A stretch of DNA of 64,000 bases from Sphagnum compactum (taxonomy: Eukaryota > Bryophyta > Sphagnopsida > Sphagnales), in assembly GCA_965153455.1 (NCBI GenBank), contig OZ234498.1:3162001-3226000 (forward strand). The letters run 5' to 3'. The position numbers and the translations under genes were made by a program. Shown one piece after another: positions 15,401-27,655 of the stretch. Under the pieces are notes generated by a model, which worked only from the letters and a program-made list of their open reading frames with translations, ran no database searches and was not told the origin of the DNA. Numbering within the stretch: position 1 is the first letter of the stretch; every line of letters starts with the position of its first letter.

Positions 15401-17424
15401 GGCTGCTTGCACTTCTGGATCAGTGCCTCTTACTGCAGTCCAGGTTAGTGAAAGTTGAAGGTTTCATCTTTATCTTTCTCTTTAACCTTGTTTGGTGCAG
15501 TTAGATCTCTTTGAAATATCTTAGTAAGTTTAGAAATGGTGGAGAACTACTGCTGTACAGAATACCCCGCCATGTGGTTCACACGATTACCACTAAGTGA
15601 TGCCTCCGTCTGAAACATAATTGTTATAAATTAGCTTGCTTTTGGCTTGCACTAAGTTCATGCATAATTTCTGAGGACACTATCTTTGGTTCTTCCTTGA
15701 TCTGTGTTCTTCTGGCAGCTGTTGTGGGTGAACTTAATCATGGATACTCTAGGAGCACTTGCACTTGCCACAGAGCCTCCCACAGATGATCTTATGTTGA
15801 GGAAACCAATTGGAAGAGTGTAAGTATTGTCCTTTTTGGTTTCCCTTTCCACAAACATGAGTGTCTTGTGTTTGTTATCTGTTTGTCATTGAGTACATAC
15901 AAAAGCAGGACAGTACTTAGCTCTATCTATCTCAATATTTATATTTGGAACAGCTTTTTACTATAAAGAATTGCTCAATTACTGCAGAATTTGGACTCTC
16001 ATGGTTCTCCTTACCTTTGTCATAAAGTCATCAGTTGTATGTTAATTAGAGACACTGTAGTTTGTTTAATGTTCCAATCAAATCACTGCTGTGCCACTTG
16101 CAGGGAGCCATTGATCACTAACATCATGTGGAGAAATATCTTCATCCAAGTAAGTTCTCTTACACCCTGTCTTCAAGTTTATCTGAGCTAGTTTGTAATT
16201 GTGATTGAACCATCTTATCCTTGAGAGCTCTCCTTACATCCTATGTTTGACCATTGTGAACATTGTTGTATATGCAGGCCATATATCAGATCATTGTTCT
16301 CATGACATTGAATTTTGCTGGGATAAAAATTCTTAAACTATCAGGAACTCATGACCACAAAACACTTGTGAAGAATACAATTATCTTCAATGCCTTTGTT
16401 TTCTGTCAGGTAATGAGAACTTTTCGTGTCTTTCATTCTTGCATCCCTTAATTTTCATCCAAGTCAGCTCATGCCTAGGCTTTCATTGCTTAGGATCAGA
16501 TTTGAATTTCTTCTGCTACCCTTGCAATGTTCTGATCTGTGTATTGTGTGGCTGCAGCTTTTTAATGAGGTCAATGCCCGCAGACCAGAGAAGCTGAATG
16601 TATTTGAAGGCATTTATAAGAACTACCTCTTCATGTCAATCATATTCATCACTGTAGTCCTTCAGGTTTGCACAAGCTTTATCAGCTCTTTCTCACCATG
16701 GAAAGTTGTGGCATTCTTCTGATACTAGCCCTTTTGAAGTCCTTGGTGACATTGGTACAGCCTTGTTATCAAGCCCTTTTGTTTCCAGAGAATAATCTGT
16801 TTGTTCCCAGAACCTTTTGATTTCTGTGGTGATGGCTTTTCCAGCATGTTTTTGCTTGTTGTCTTTGTTGCTGGTTTCAGGAGTGCAATGTGTGCTGTGC
16901 TGTTGCAGTTTGTTATTGTGGAGTTTCTCAACAAGTTTGCACAAACCACGAAGCTCCCTGTGAAGTGGTGGATTCTGTGCATTATTATCGGTCTTATTTC
17001 GTATGCATCAACTCCTTGATAAATTTCATTCCCTTTAATGAACCAATTTTTCTTCGAGTCCTGGGATTCAATTGAGATGCCTCTGAAGCCCACATAACAT
17101 GTAGTTCATGGTGAATACAAGCACACTCTGTATTAGCTATGCTTGAATGCAATCTAATACTTTTGGTGATGCGGGCATAACAGGTGGCCACTTGCATTTG
17201 TTGTCAAATTCATACCAGTACCAGACACGCCTTTGTTCAAAATTTGCTGCTCTTGTTTTGGCAAGAGAAAAGGCCCATCAACAAGATCAACTGATGGAGC
17301 CTTGAGCACGAATCATAATCCCCAAAATTCAGAGCACTCGCAAAATTCAGAAATTCTTACAGTGGGCAATGCACATAATGGACAACATCACGTCTCTAAT
17401 GAGACTAGAGAAGGAGACATTTAA
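3479..17424 (+). CDS. ACA: Autoinhibited P-type (IIB) Ca2+-ATPase, ACA8/9/10 type
   Basis: This family pumps Ca2+ out of the cytosol using ATP and is held inactive by an N-terminal calmodulin-binding region. I assemble 33 GT-AG exons in phase giving 1,109 aa, the family's usual size: 3479-3646, 4964-5089, 5329-5368, 5608-5699, 5991-6122, 6628-6717, 7762-7831, 8995-9065, 9407-9490, 9786-9863, 10183-10254, 10370-10453, 10605-10687, 11008-11098, 11454-11509, 11708-11750, 11900-11983, 12166-12300, 12565-12630, 12867-12962, 13299-13412, 13563-13733, 13995-14054, 14238-14387, 14582-14698, 14867-14965, 15306-15443, 15719-15819, 16104-16149, 16278-16409, 16558-16665, 16909-17000, 17184-17424. Visible motifs: a calmodulin-site-like RRFRYT (66-71), TGES (312-315), PEGLP in M4 (436-440), the phosphorylation motif DKTGTLT with Asp479, KGAAE near 598, TGDGTNDAP (779-787), and Asn875/Asp879 in M6. 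No key residue is missing. ACA8/9/10 proteins act at the plasma membrane, which I infer here. The intron 25 donor (GCG|GTTCTA) is weak. Confidence 0.95.
4083..4121. repeat. GAA trinucleotide microsatellite in ACA intron 1
   Basis: An almost pure run of GAA units lies within the first intron (3647-4963) of the calcium ATPase gene. It creates Glu-rich and Leu-rich open frames on the two strands that have no other coding support. Confidence 0.8.
6850..8340 (+). repeat. Diverged intronic duplication flanking ACA exon 7
   Basis: Two blocks in the introns either side of exon 7 (7762-7831) resemble each other in the same order. About 6866-6925 matches about 7893-7945 (shared words such as GTAGGTTCTT followed by AAGGC/GAGGC). 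About 7215-7345 matches about 8235-8325 (shared words ATCATGGCTGA, CTTGTGAC and AGCTGATGAAGA). The copies carry many substitutions and gaps, so this is an old duplication. No second copy of exon 7 is visible. Confidence 0.5.
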
Positions 17425-19160
17425 TTGACAGACAGAGATGAGCCTGTATTGTTGCAAAATTCAACTCCTCTATGAACTCTAATGGTAATCTAATGAGTTT
17501 CACATGCTGGGATACCTGAATGTGGACCTTGACAATTGGGAAAACTCTGGGACAATTATCTAGGCAGTTGTTTCTGATTTTGTCATTAGAATTTGGTGAC
17601 ATTCGGATGAAGAAGACTAAAGACCACAGGATATTCCCATGGGGAACTGCTGGATGGAGAAATTTGAGTTTTTGTTTTTACTTGTTAGTGCTTGTTGTAT
17701 CAATGTTGGTGGCCATTGGTGCGATTTTGGGTCTTGAGATGTTTTTGGAGAGCTTTGATTCATTTGTTGTTTCATTCTGCTCTTACCATGACAGATACAT
17801 TGAAGACATGAAATATCGACATGTGTTAGCTTTCCATCCTGTGAGTTCTCAATCGGATAATTTGTTTTGGAGGATGTAGATCATCATGTCCATTGGAAAT
17901 CACTTGCCTACAACGGAGGTTGTTTAATTACCTAGAATACAGACTAACTTGCTGTTTGTATAATGGTGTGTATAGCAGCAAAATGAAGGTGCCAGTATGA
18001 GAAGTATCTGGTGGGTGATTTTGGCTTCAATACTTTTTTCAAAGTCTGTTGGAGAAGCGGTGACACCTAATTGTTTCCAAGCTTGTGATTTGACTTTTTG
18101 TTTTGTTCTTGAGCTATGTTATTGGTGTGACAATTAAATGAACTTTGGCATTTAATTGTGGTTTGTTTTCTCTGTGATAAAATCGTTTTGTAAAGAATTT
18201 GGAAGCTTTGGATTCATATGCTGATTGGTACCGTTCATTAGCAAGTTATATAGGAAAGAAACTCATGTGGACTAGCAATGAACTACTACTGCATCTTGGG
18301 CTAATAGAATGAACTACTATTGCATACCGACTTGTGTGCTAGCAAATCTCATGATCAGTTGTCTGCTGCTTCGCTTCTGGAAAGTTGGCCAAATCTCATC
18401 AGAATATAGATCTCTGTTACCTATAATTGTTTGTTGTTAGTTTTGAGCGTATCATTATACATACTAAATCTGACAGAAACTGAGAATGTAAATTTTAGTA
18501 GGATTGTTTATGCTTAGTCTTTAGCATAATTGTTATATATACTAATATGATAAACTCAGAAATGTAGTTGTTTGTTATTAATGTTTGCCCTTAGTTTTGA
18601 GCGCATCACTATTATATATATCTTCTAATGTGGGATGCTGTTTGGAGTTTTGGGAGCTGATGAAGTTCTTGAGTATGAATGACAACTTATCATTATGAAG
18701 GTAAACTTGGTTACAACTCTACTGATTCTTGTCTTGTTTGTGAGTTGTTTCTAAAGTTGCAGAAATTGCTGTACATGAAATTTTTGTCTTTTCCTGCTCA
18801 CAACTTCCATACAAAACATTTAATTATTAGGAAAAATTCCCAAGAAAGCAAATCAGAACATTTGAATGGAGATTAGCAATTATATGTATAACTATATATC
18901 TTGTATATTCCTTCACCATTCCATTTTGTGATGCTACAATGCACACTGGAATACATAACATAATATATACATACATGGCTTCTGTATAACTGCAACTGAG
19001 GTAGTAGTCTTTCACTTACATGTCAAGGATTTTTTCATACTTGTAATGCAACAATCCCTTGCCAGCTTTGTTCTTGCTTTCTTCACATTAAGTCAAAGAA
19101 AGCATGATCCACAGATGACAGAGCTGGTATTGGTATCATCGGGTCCATTAGCTAGAAAGA

Positions 19161-19306
19161 AGGCACTGTTCTCTTTGTATGTCTAGCTTTTTCCTTCTCC
19201 AAATCCTACATTGTTGCCAGAAAAATGTTAGGAAGGCACTGTTCTCTTTGTATGTCTAGCTTTTTCCTTCTGCAAATCCTACATTGTTGCCAGAAAAATG
19301 TTAGGA
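19161..19306. repeat. 73-bp direct tandem duplication
   Basis: Two adjacent copies (19161-19233 and 19234-19306) differ at about one base (CTCC versus CTGC in the middle of the unit). The near identity means a recent duplication in the spacer. Confidence 0.85.
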
Positions 19307-19488
19307 AGTCACACTGTCTTGATCAGCGTTTTTGACTTAGTCCAAAAATAAAGAGAAAGAAAGAGTCACAATTCTTCCATACCTTTAGGTCAAAGATTCC
19401 TACACAAAATTCAGTAGGTGCACCTTTCACTTCTGTATATAGGCACTACAGTTGTGGCTATGACCCAAAAAAGCATGCTGCAACTACC

Positions 19489-19544
19489 AAACTGGTGAGT
19501 CTTGTGGGGGGGGTTTCAGCTGACCCCACAAGACTCACCAGTTT
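19489..19544. repeat. Perfect 21-bp hairpin with 14-nt loop
   Basis: Bases 19489-19509 are the exact reverse complement of 19524-19544, with 19510-19523 as the loop. Outside the perfect stem the pairing continues imperfectly (CTGCAACTACC on the left against GTAGCAG on the right). The stem is too short and its loop too tight for a typical plant miRNA precursor, so this may be a small foldback repeat. It adjoins the 54-bp repeat cluster. Confidence 0.75.
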
Positions 19545-19555
19545 AGTAGCAGTGG

Positions 19556-19760
19556 TGCCAGAAACTTCAAATACTGTACTAATTAAGGGGGCCTGAAGCT
19601 CTCCTACCTGACAGAAAGCTAAAACACTGTAACAACTAAAAAGGCCTGAAGCTCTTTTAACTGCCAGAGAAAGTTTAATTACTGTACCTACTGAGAAGGC
19701 CTGGAGCTCCTCTGACTGCAAGCTTGTGTTGCTTTCCCGAAGCTCTCTCCTAACTGCCAG
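19556..19760. repeat. Diverged tandem repeat, about 54 bp unit
   Basis: The words GCCTGAAGCTC or GCCTGGAGCTC followed by CTGACAG/CTGCCAG and ACTGTA recur at about 19591, 19644 and 19699, with partial copies on both sides. The period is close to 54 bp, so a minus-strand open frame of 101 codons survives across it. I do not treat that frame as a gene because its pattern follows the DNA repeat. Confidence 0.6.
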
Positions 19761-21224
19761 CACCTGCTACTTTCTATTCATGACTTGGATGACACTCTGC
19801 CCTTACACTCTGTTAATGCTGCCAGGCAAAACTTGGAGCCAAAACATACTTTGATCCATCAAAACGTGAAAAGTCTAATGTGCAAGAAAATAACAGCAGT
19901 ACCTATGGTCCAAGGCAGATTTGATTTCAACTAAAGCCTACTTGGCAAGTAAGGAGTTTACTCACCCAGATTTACAACAAGCCTTAAAATGTTGCCTTCT
20001 TCCACAGATATGCTTTGTAACTATCTGTTCACAATGCAACACTTTCAGCACAGAACAGATTAGGAAACAAATCTCACTCACTACACACTTTTAATTTCCA
20101 AAACATGTCTTGCTTGCTGGAACTTCCATGGCAAACAAGGAAGTTTCAGCAAACAAGGAAGAACAGCTAAAAACTTAAGAATTTCAAATGCAGAAAATGG
20201 AAGGGATACAGGGAAAAAGGAAACTGGATTCAGAGTTGAAAGCTTATTGATTAGACCCAAACAGAGGCAGCTCCACATAAATGGATTTAATGTTTCTGTA
20301 CAAAAGATTGTATGTACAAAGCTTTGAGAAACACAAGAGCATGAACTAAAAGTCACTGCTACTTACTCACTAACCTCTTTTTGGCGTTTCAAATTTTTCA
20401 GGGGGCTTTCCCAGTCTCTTGCTTTCTAGGGACTTAGGGAATTTCAGCTACAGGTTCTTTTACCTGTGCTCCAGCTTATTCGCCCTTGTTTGGCATTAAG
20501 AATCACCTCAGATACCTTTCTACCAGGGGGCAGAAGGGGGCTTTTGTTCTCTCCAAGTGACGAGACTTCTATCATCTTCATAACAAGGGCTTGCTGAATT
20601 TTATTTTAAAACAAGGAAATCCAAGCTTAAACCTTTGGTTGACTGCTTGTTTGGAATAGAATAATGGCTCCTCTCAAGTGAAGTCTCTGCACCAAACTAC
20701 TGGGGATATTGCTTGATATATCTGAACCCAGGATAGTCACCACTTCTAACAGTCTACACTCTACACCTGCATGACATGCCTCTTGTCTGATTCTACCAGA
20801 TTTTTTCACTATGATATGGCAACCCTGAAATAGAGGCACCTTGTCAGTAAAAGCACTCGCATGCCACTTTTGTCCATCTTGCCAACCTGTGTCATTAAGC
20901 TTCAGGAGAGGGCATACTGGTTGCATGTTACAAAAGTGCTGAAGCAATATCTGCTAGAACAGGGCACTACTATGCTGAAGCCTGTGGATGGAGTCAGAGA
21001 GAAATTATGTGTTTATTGGTAGTCATGTCAAGCAAACCTCCAACTGGTGGGAAGGAAATTGCAGCTGTGCCCATTTTGCACCTAGCAATCTGCAAGTCAA
21101 GATGACCAATGTTAGACCATCATTACAAGTTCCAATACATACCCATCAGTCAAGAAACTGCTGGTTTCGAACAGTGGTGCCAAACCGTCTTATCACATAT
21201 TTTGTATCATATTCCTAACACCAT

Positions 21225-24200
21225 TCAATTTTGGAACATTAGTTGGGCCCTTGGAAGAATTGACTCACCTTCTTCACAGAAAGGGAACATAGCACCTTCC
21301 CAAACATCATCTCCTTGCTCTGCAGCCTCATTATCTTCACTCTTGCTATTTGCATCAACACTCTCAACATCATCAGTGGCTCCATTCAAATCTTCATGTG
21401 CCGGGCTCCCATCCAGGGTCCCCTCACTCACAACACCACTACTTCCTTGGTGTCCATCATGATTGTAAAGGAATTCAGATTCAAATTCTGAGTCTGTATT
21501 TGGCTTGGATGCTGAACTGCACCCAGACTGGAGGCCAAGGGACAGTGCCCCATCCTCCACAGACTGCACTCCAGACACCTTGGCTGTTGACCTCATTTCC
21601 CACAGAGATTTGATATTCCTTTGTGCTCCTGGGCTCCACTGCTTGATTACCTCAGTTCCTTGCAACCTTACATCACAAAACTCTTGATTGGTGACAACCA
21701 TGGATTCAGCATCTCCTATTCGTGCAGGATTCTGTGTCACAGCATGATTCAGCTGGCCATCAATAGAAACCTCTGAGGAAACTGGTCCTGAACCATTCCT
21801 CTTCAAGTCCTTGAGGGTGTCCTGGCTGACATCGCTGACTCTGTTTGTTGACGTACCTGGGTTAACATACCAAGCGGTTGGATCAGGTTTGACATACCCT
21901 GAGAGCATTCCAACATCCCTTTGATGGGGCATTGAAATATATATGGGCAGGGATCCACTGGAAATCCCTCCACCCTCTGAATTGCCACCATGGCTTCCAA
22001 AACTACCCTGAAAGAACTCAGCTGTCCCACCCTTTGGGCTTGACAGTCTCCCCTGAGATGATCCTGGCCTACCCACAGATGGTGGGTGTAAACCTTGCTG
22101 GGCTCCATGGAAATAGGATGGAGAAGGTGCTTCAAGTGACAGTGAATGGGTGCTCATTACAGAAAAGTCTGGAATTTTTGCACATCCCAAAGACGTAATT
22201 TTCATCCAGAAGATCAAAAGAAATTCTGTTCTGCAACTTTATGAGTTGAACGAAGGAGAATAGTCCGTACCTCACACTTTTAACCAATGCATTCATTTTC
22301 TGAAAATATAGCTATGAGGGGTTAAGAAGAGACACCTTGGTTTGCATGGTGAAAGCCATTCATGGTTGCAGGTACACCCTCAGAACCTAAGGTACTGCAG
22401 CTGCTGGTGCACTTGATTTGCATATTCCCCAAGCCTCCACTGAAGAACCCATTTTGCAAAACCTCATCCCCAAGCAGCTGCTCATGGACCCCTGAAACTT
22501 CAGGCAAAGCCTCTGCTACCATAACATCCCTACAGAAAAAGGAGATAGCCACATTTAAAAGATGGCCATACACCCAAAATGCATGCAAACTCAATCAATT
22601 AGCTATCAGTTGTGTTACATTGCAGATTGATATGCGAATTCAATGAGAAATATGGGTTAGAAGGAAGCTATACCCAGCACTATGGACCTCAGTGAATTTC
22701 TGAAGCCTTTCAATGGCAGGCACCAAATCCTTCCTGCGTACTGCAACCACATGAGTAGGGATCCTCTCTATCTCAATCTCACCGATATCATCTCCATACA
22801 AGCCATCATCATCCTCAGCTTCCTTGTGGACCCCCAACAGCATCACATGGAAGTGTATCTGACAAAATGAACGTCGCCCTTAGACTAGTGAGGCAAGAGA
22901 AGCAGGCATCTTACATATCGAACCAACATGTATACAATAAAAGGCATCCCTGGAAGACACCAAAAATAATATCTTTGAGATTGCTGAGAAAACTCCACAA
23001 TAAAACTTCAAAGCAAATCATTATGTCAGTTCTGAAAAAACCAAAACATACATGACAAAGAATGAGTGCAGGCATTACCTTGTGAGTGTCACTCACAAAG
23101 TATCAGACCATCAACTTCATCATGAATGACTGCTGACTAGCTGCCATCACTCCCCACTGACTCTATCAGGTTCCAACAGTGAATATAGATAACTACAAAA
23201 TTATATGCTAAAACATCTGTGCAAACAATTTTACGAAAATCTGCATCCTGAGTTTCTCTTGCATTGCTGGAAGAAACAGGAAGGCTTAGTCATGATGTTG
23301 GTTAGTCCAAGACACTAGAAATTGCTAGAAATCAATACAGCTCCATTTAGACAACAATATGCTTGATTGCTATATACAGCACTCAAAGACCCAAGATAAA
23401 ACATAGAACTAGTGAAAAGGAACAGACATGCAAAATAATGGCATACCTTGGCTTTGGCCCAAATTGGTAGTGGTCTTGCCTGATGCATCTGGACTTCAGC
23501 ATTTGACATGAACCAGTGATGCATTTCTTCAATTGTCATAGCCTCCTTCCCCAGCATCCATGGAGAGCCTCCCAGGCTCAACATACCAGCAGATTTTGCT
23601 TCACCTGCATATCCAACTTCCTCATGGAGTGCCACTTCAGACTCAATCCTCTCCTCACGCTCCACCCAGTTAGGGCGACGACATACATCCCATCTTTCAA
23701 GAGGCTCAACAATTACCTTCAAATCCTGTGATAAACCAGTGCTTCCAGGAGCACCCACACTTGCTGTCTGTGCTGAGCCATTAGAGTACCCTCCTTCACC
23801 TCCTGCTGTTGGATGCAATACATAACGAAGAAGGTGTCCTGTGGGACAGAGAATCCACAGCTGGTCCTTCAATGAGCCAGTCTCTATCTCTGAGTCCACA
23901 CCTACTCTACCTCCAGCATGAAAAACAGCAGCAACTGCACCAGCAAGTGGATTAGGGCGTCCTGCTGCTGCAACTGCAGCACTTGTAACTGTTTGTCGCC
24001 ATCCACTGTTCCCATTTTTTATCCTGCTCACAGCATTGAGATTGATGGCAGGAGGAGGAGGATGCAGAGCCTGCTGGTCGACTCTCACAGGAGCTGTGCT
24101 AGACCACCAAGGGAAAGCTGGTGCAGGAATTAGTGTAGGCCCAATTAGGCCATCAGGAGGAACTGTCCCATGGGTGTGGGGACCCACCACTCCTCCAAAT

Positions 24201-27200
24201 GGAGATATGGCAAACAAATGGTTGGTCCCACGTGATGAGCTGACTGCAATCCACTGGCTGTCACCACTAAAACTGATGTCTTGTATTACCTGTCCCATTA
24301 ACATATCACAAAGTAATATCATCAAGTACTGAGAATTCCTCTACACTTAAGTCAACCAGAATAGAAGTGAGAGATAACCTGAAAATAATGTTACAAATAT
24401 TCCAGATCTGACAACATGATAGCAACCAACATAAAAAAGTGAAAACCCAACCATAAAGAGAACAAAAACAAAACTAAGCAGTGGTTTCAACAACAGTGAA
24501 GATCATATGCATATTCAGGGACCTTCAACGGCAAGATGTGCGGTATTGACCACCTACCATAACATCCCCACCGACTTCATCATCAGCTCCCAACAATGGG
24601 GTGGAGGTTAATGTCAAACATTCACCAATTTTTCTACCAACTTCTATGTTTGGAATCTTCAAAATACCAGATTAGATGATTTCTTTGCTGCAAAACTCAT
24701 GGCATGACAAACTGAGGAGGTGAAGCATGAAGACCATGGCACTCACCGCATTAGTGACCCCACGGTAAAGTTTATAGAGATGCACATAAGATGTGTTGGC
24801 ATCCCAGCCAGCTGTGTTGGCTCCAGTAGTGGACGGAGGGGTGAGACGGAAGACATTCAGGTTGTGGCCATGGACAGATGCAGTGACCAGGAGAGTGCCA
24901 GTAGGGTCAAAAGCAAGGGCTGAAAGTGGGCTTGAATGTGCCCTGAACTGTGCCACTATGGTCTTGCTCACAAAGTCCCGCACAATCACCTGCAAATTCA
25001 GCAACCAAGACTCATTAATCACCCGTGCTGAACCTTTAAACAAGACTTCCATGCAATTGAGCATTGATGCTGTCATCCTATAACACAACTGTGCACTCAC
25101 AGAAAAGATATCACACAAACTCATGCAAGCCACAGTCATGGCAAGAAAGAGCCACCAAGGGGGTCTAAGAGAGAACAACAAACATGACCCAAAGTCAAAG
25201 AGTGCAAACCTTCATAAGAACTGAGAATTTCTCCATACTTACAATTTAGGTCAACCTGGGTATATTTACGAGACAGCCCAATTACAAAGTTGTGGACACT
25301 TCATCAGACAAAATGACAGCAAAATTCAGCAAGTGTGAAAAAGAGGAAACCCAACCCTCACAAGAAGAGAAGTAAAAACAAAAACGAAACCCAAAACCAA
25401 GGACTAATTTGATTAACTGCAACAGTCATACATTCAACCGCAAGATGTATGGTATTGACTACCTACCATAACATCCCCACTGACTTCATCAGCTCCTGGC
25501 AGTGGATGGAGGTCAATGTCAAACATTCACCAATGTACCGAGTCTCTGTCACAAGGCCAGCAGTATGGGAAAACTCAGGCTTGGTGCTGGCAAGCTCAAC
25601 AAAACCAAAAAAGAGAAGCAGAAGACCAAAAACACCCAAGAAGAAAGAGAAACTGAAAAAGAAGAAAAAAAGAAGAAGAGAAAGACAAAGAAAGCAAAAA
25701 CCCAAAGCAAGAAAAGAGAGGGAGGGAAAATAAGGAGAAATTTAAGAGAGATATTTTGAGGGCAAACAGTGAGACAGGTGCATAAAGAGGAGACTTACAG
25801 TGCCAGAATATTCTGGTTCAAGTGATGCACCACCTTGCCAAGTAGTGTGACCATTAACACTACTCTTCCAGCTGGGGCTGCCTGTACCAGGGGACCCGGT
25901 GCCACCATCTGGCAAAAGCTCTGAACAATAGCGTGATATTTTCTTGTACCCCATGTCCCCAAGAGTCATCACCCCTGCAACTAAATGCTTGCTTGACTCT
26001 TTAGCATAATGGGCAACCAGGCTCCCATTTGCAGGTGAGGTTGAAGGGCTGACACCTGGTGATGGTGTCAAATGCTGAGGTGAGATACGCCCTGTGGTAG
26101 CCGTCAAGGGCTGATTTGCTGCGTAAGCTAGCCACCGAGGCCCTAATGCCATTGCACCATAGCCTGCATGGCTGGTGCCTGGCACTGGTGCCGGTGATGG
26201 ATATGTCAGTACGCTAAAGACATTGAGCAGCGTCCCTGCATCAAAGCAATAAATCTGCACCCTAGCCAGCAAAGGAATAGATGATCCCACCATGGATGTC
26301 AGCAACAGTAAGTTATTTATATTGACCAACATCTGGAAGCATACTTGGTCGACAGCAGCACATGGAGAAATCTAGGGTGGATAAAATGTGAGGAGCACAG
26401 TCATTATGACAAGCACAACAGAGCTTTTCAAAGATCTTACTTCAGACCTCAGACATCAACCCTAAGCTGTAAGAACCAATTACCCAGAGTGTTTTGATTT
26501 ATCTGACCACATCCAGCAAGATGGTATTTTTCATCTCACAGGCACCCTACCACCTCCATATGCATGTAGAAAAAGGGGCCCAAACAAGGAGTGAGGAGAA
26601 TACACCCTCTGTGGTAAGCCTTTAGATTTCATCGAAATAAGTATGGCTTAGAAAGAGGAGATTAAAGAGGAACTTTGAAAGTTGCTTAAAAGCATGGGGT
26701 GGTGGGGGCAGGGTGAGGTGTGCACTCTCATGTACCTGACTGACCAAAGCCACTGCTATTACACGAGGGCTGCAACGAACTGCAAGTATGGCTGTTCGAA
26801 ACCTCAGAACATGCACATAAGAGTGGTTCTGGAGAGAGTAGAATCGAACAACTGTTGGTACCAAGGTAGAGCCCCCAACTCCCAATGGACTTCCAGCTGA
26901 ACCTCCAACATACCCGCCTGAAAACCCTCCAGGACTAGGATTCCCAGAGCCTGTATCTCCAGTGATGACCAAAAGCAATGGGTGTACTCCCTTGAATTCA
27001 CCTCCTCCATCATGAGACTCTTGAACTATTGGCTGTGGCTGTAAGCACAAAAATGCAACCGGTCCATCCCGAAGGGAGACAATCTCATGCACATTACTGG
27101 CCTCTTCCACATCCCATACTTGGAATCCATTCAAGTAGGTGAGTAACAATACTTGGCGGATCTCACCAGTCACAAGCTCTAGCTTATCGAAATTTGCCCA

Positions 27201-27632
27201 CTGGACCTGAACATGGGAACCAGACCAGTACTGAGCTTGAGTTTGAGGTTAACCCAAACCTTTAGCTGCAGGCTAGGCACTTAGACATGTGATATGCCAT
27301 GCTCTTTCAGCAGTTGTACAAAGAACAGTAAAGACATGCAGCAGAATAGCACACCCAAAAACCCTGGGAATTGGCTGTCATGAAAACATTCACAGCAAAG
27401 GCAGCACAGAGCCAGAAGAATTGGTTACTTGTTCACGCTGGTGATCATCTTCATTCAGTGTGCCATTTGAGGTGGCTGAGACTGCAGCCTGGCCTACAGT
27501 TGATGCAGCAATGCTGCTTGCATTTGCAGACACACTACGCAAGTAATTGGAGATGGTACGGAGGGAGGAAGGGAAAAAGCTTCCTTTTCTCCCACGGGGA
27601 CCATGTGCAAGGAAGTCAGCATCATTCCTCAT
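21225..27632 (-). CDS. ATG18: ATG18f/g/h-like WD40 protein with BCAS3 region (autophagy)
   Basis: The protein belongs to the plant ATG18f/g/h branch, related to animal BCAS3, which links phosphoinositide-bearing membranes to autophagy. I assemble eight coding exons in phase, 1,198 aa: 27429-27632, 26736-27206, 25799-26254, 24747-24989, 23447-24289, 22674-22858, 22336-22529, 21225-22225. The ATG at 27630-27632 is preceded in frame by a stop at 27653-27655. Conserved stretches include NGFQVWDVEEASNV, VRFYSLQNHSYVHVLRFR, LTPSPGVSPSTSP, GDMGYKKISRYCSELLPDG and FDPTGTLLVTASVHG. The BCAS3-type region runs from about residue 640 to 790. The lipid-binding FRRG motif of canonical ATG18 reads FRAH at 392-395. 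The protein is longer than Arabidopsis ATG18g/h (about 930-960 aa), mostly in a Ser/Gly-rich tail. A donor-like GAAG|GTGAGT at 21269/21268 follows the usual family C-terminus (EEG), so the last 12 or so codons may instead be intronic. Confidence 0.9.
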
Positions 27633-27655
27633 CCCACTCACTACCTGGCTCTACA

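Larger units (their letters stand above)
17425..21224. other. Spacer between the ACA and ATG18-like genes, including ACA 3' flank
   Basis: This holds the 3' flank of the plus-strand ATPase gene and the downstream flank of the minus-strand ATG18-like gene, so the two genes converge. Open frames such as 17520-17879 start after the ATPase stop, have no homology I recognise and no splice structure. A 73-bp tandem duplication, a strong hairpin and a 54-bp diverged repeat cluster lie at 19.1-19.8 kb and are listed separately. I see nothing else to call. Confidence 0.5.

Noticed and set aside
17520-17879. 119-codon frame after the ATPase stop, with hydrophobic segments
   Set aside because: No family match and no splice link to the upstream gene. 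Probably 3' untranslated or flanking sequence.
25449-25759. Lys-rich plus-strand frames near 25.6 kb
   Set aside because: They lie in an intron of the minus-strand ATG18-like gene, in a purine-rich tract complementary to a polypyrimidine stretch.
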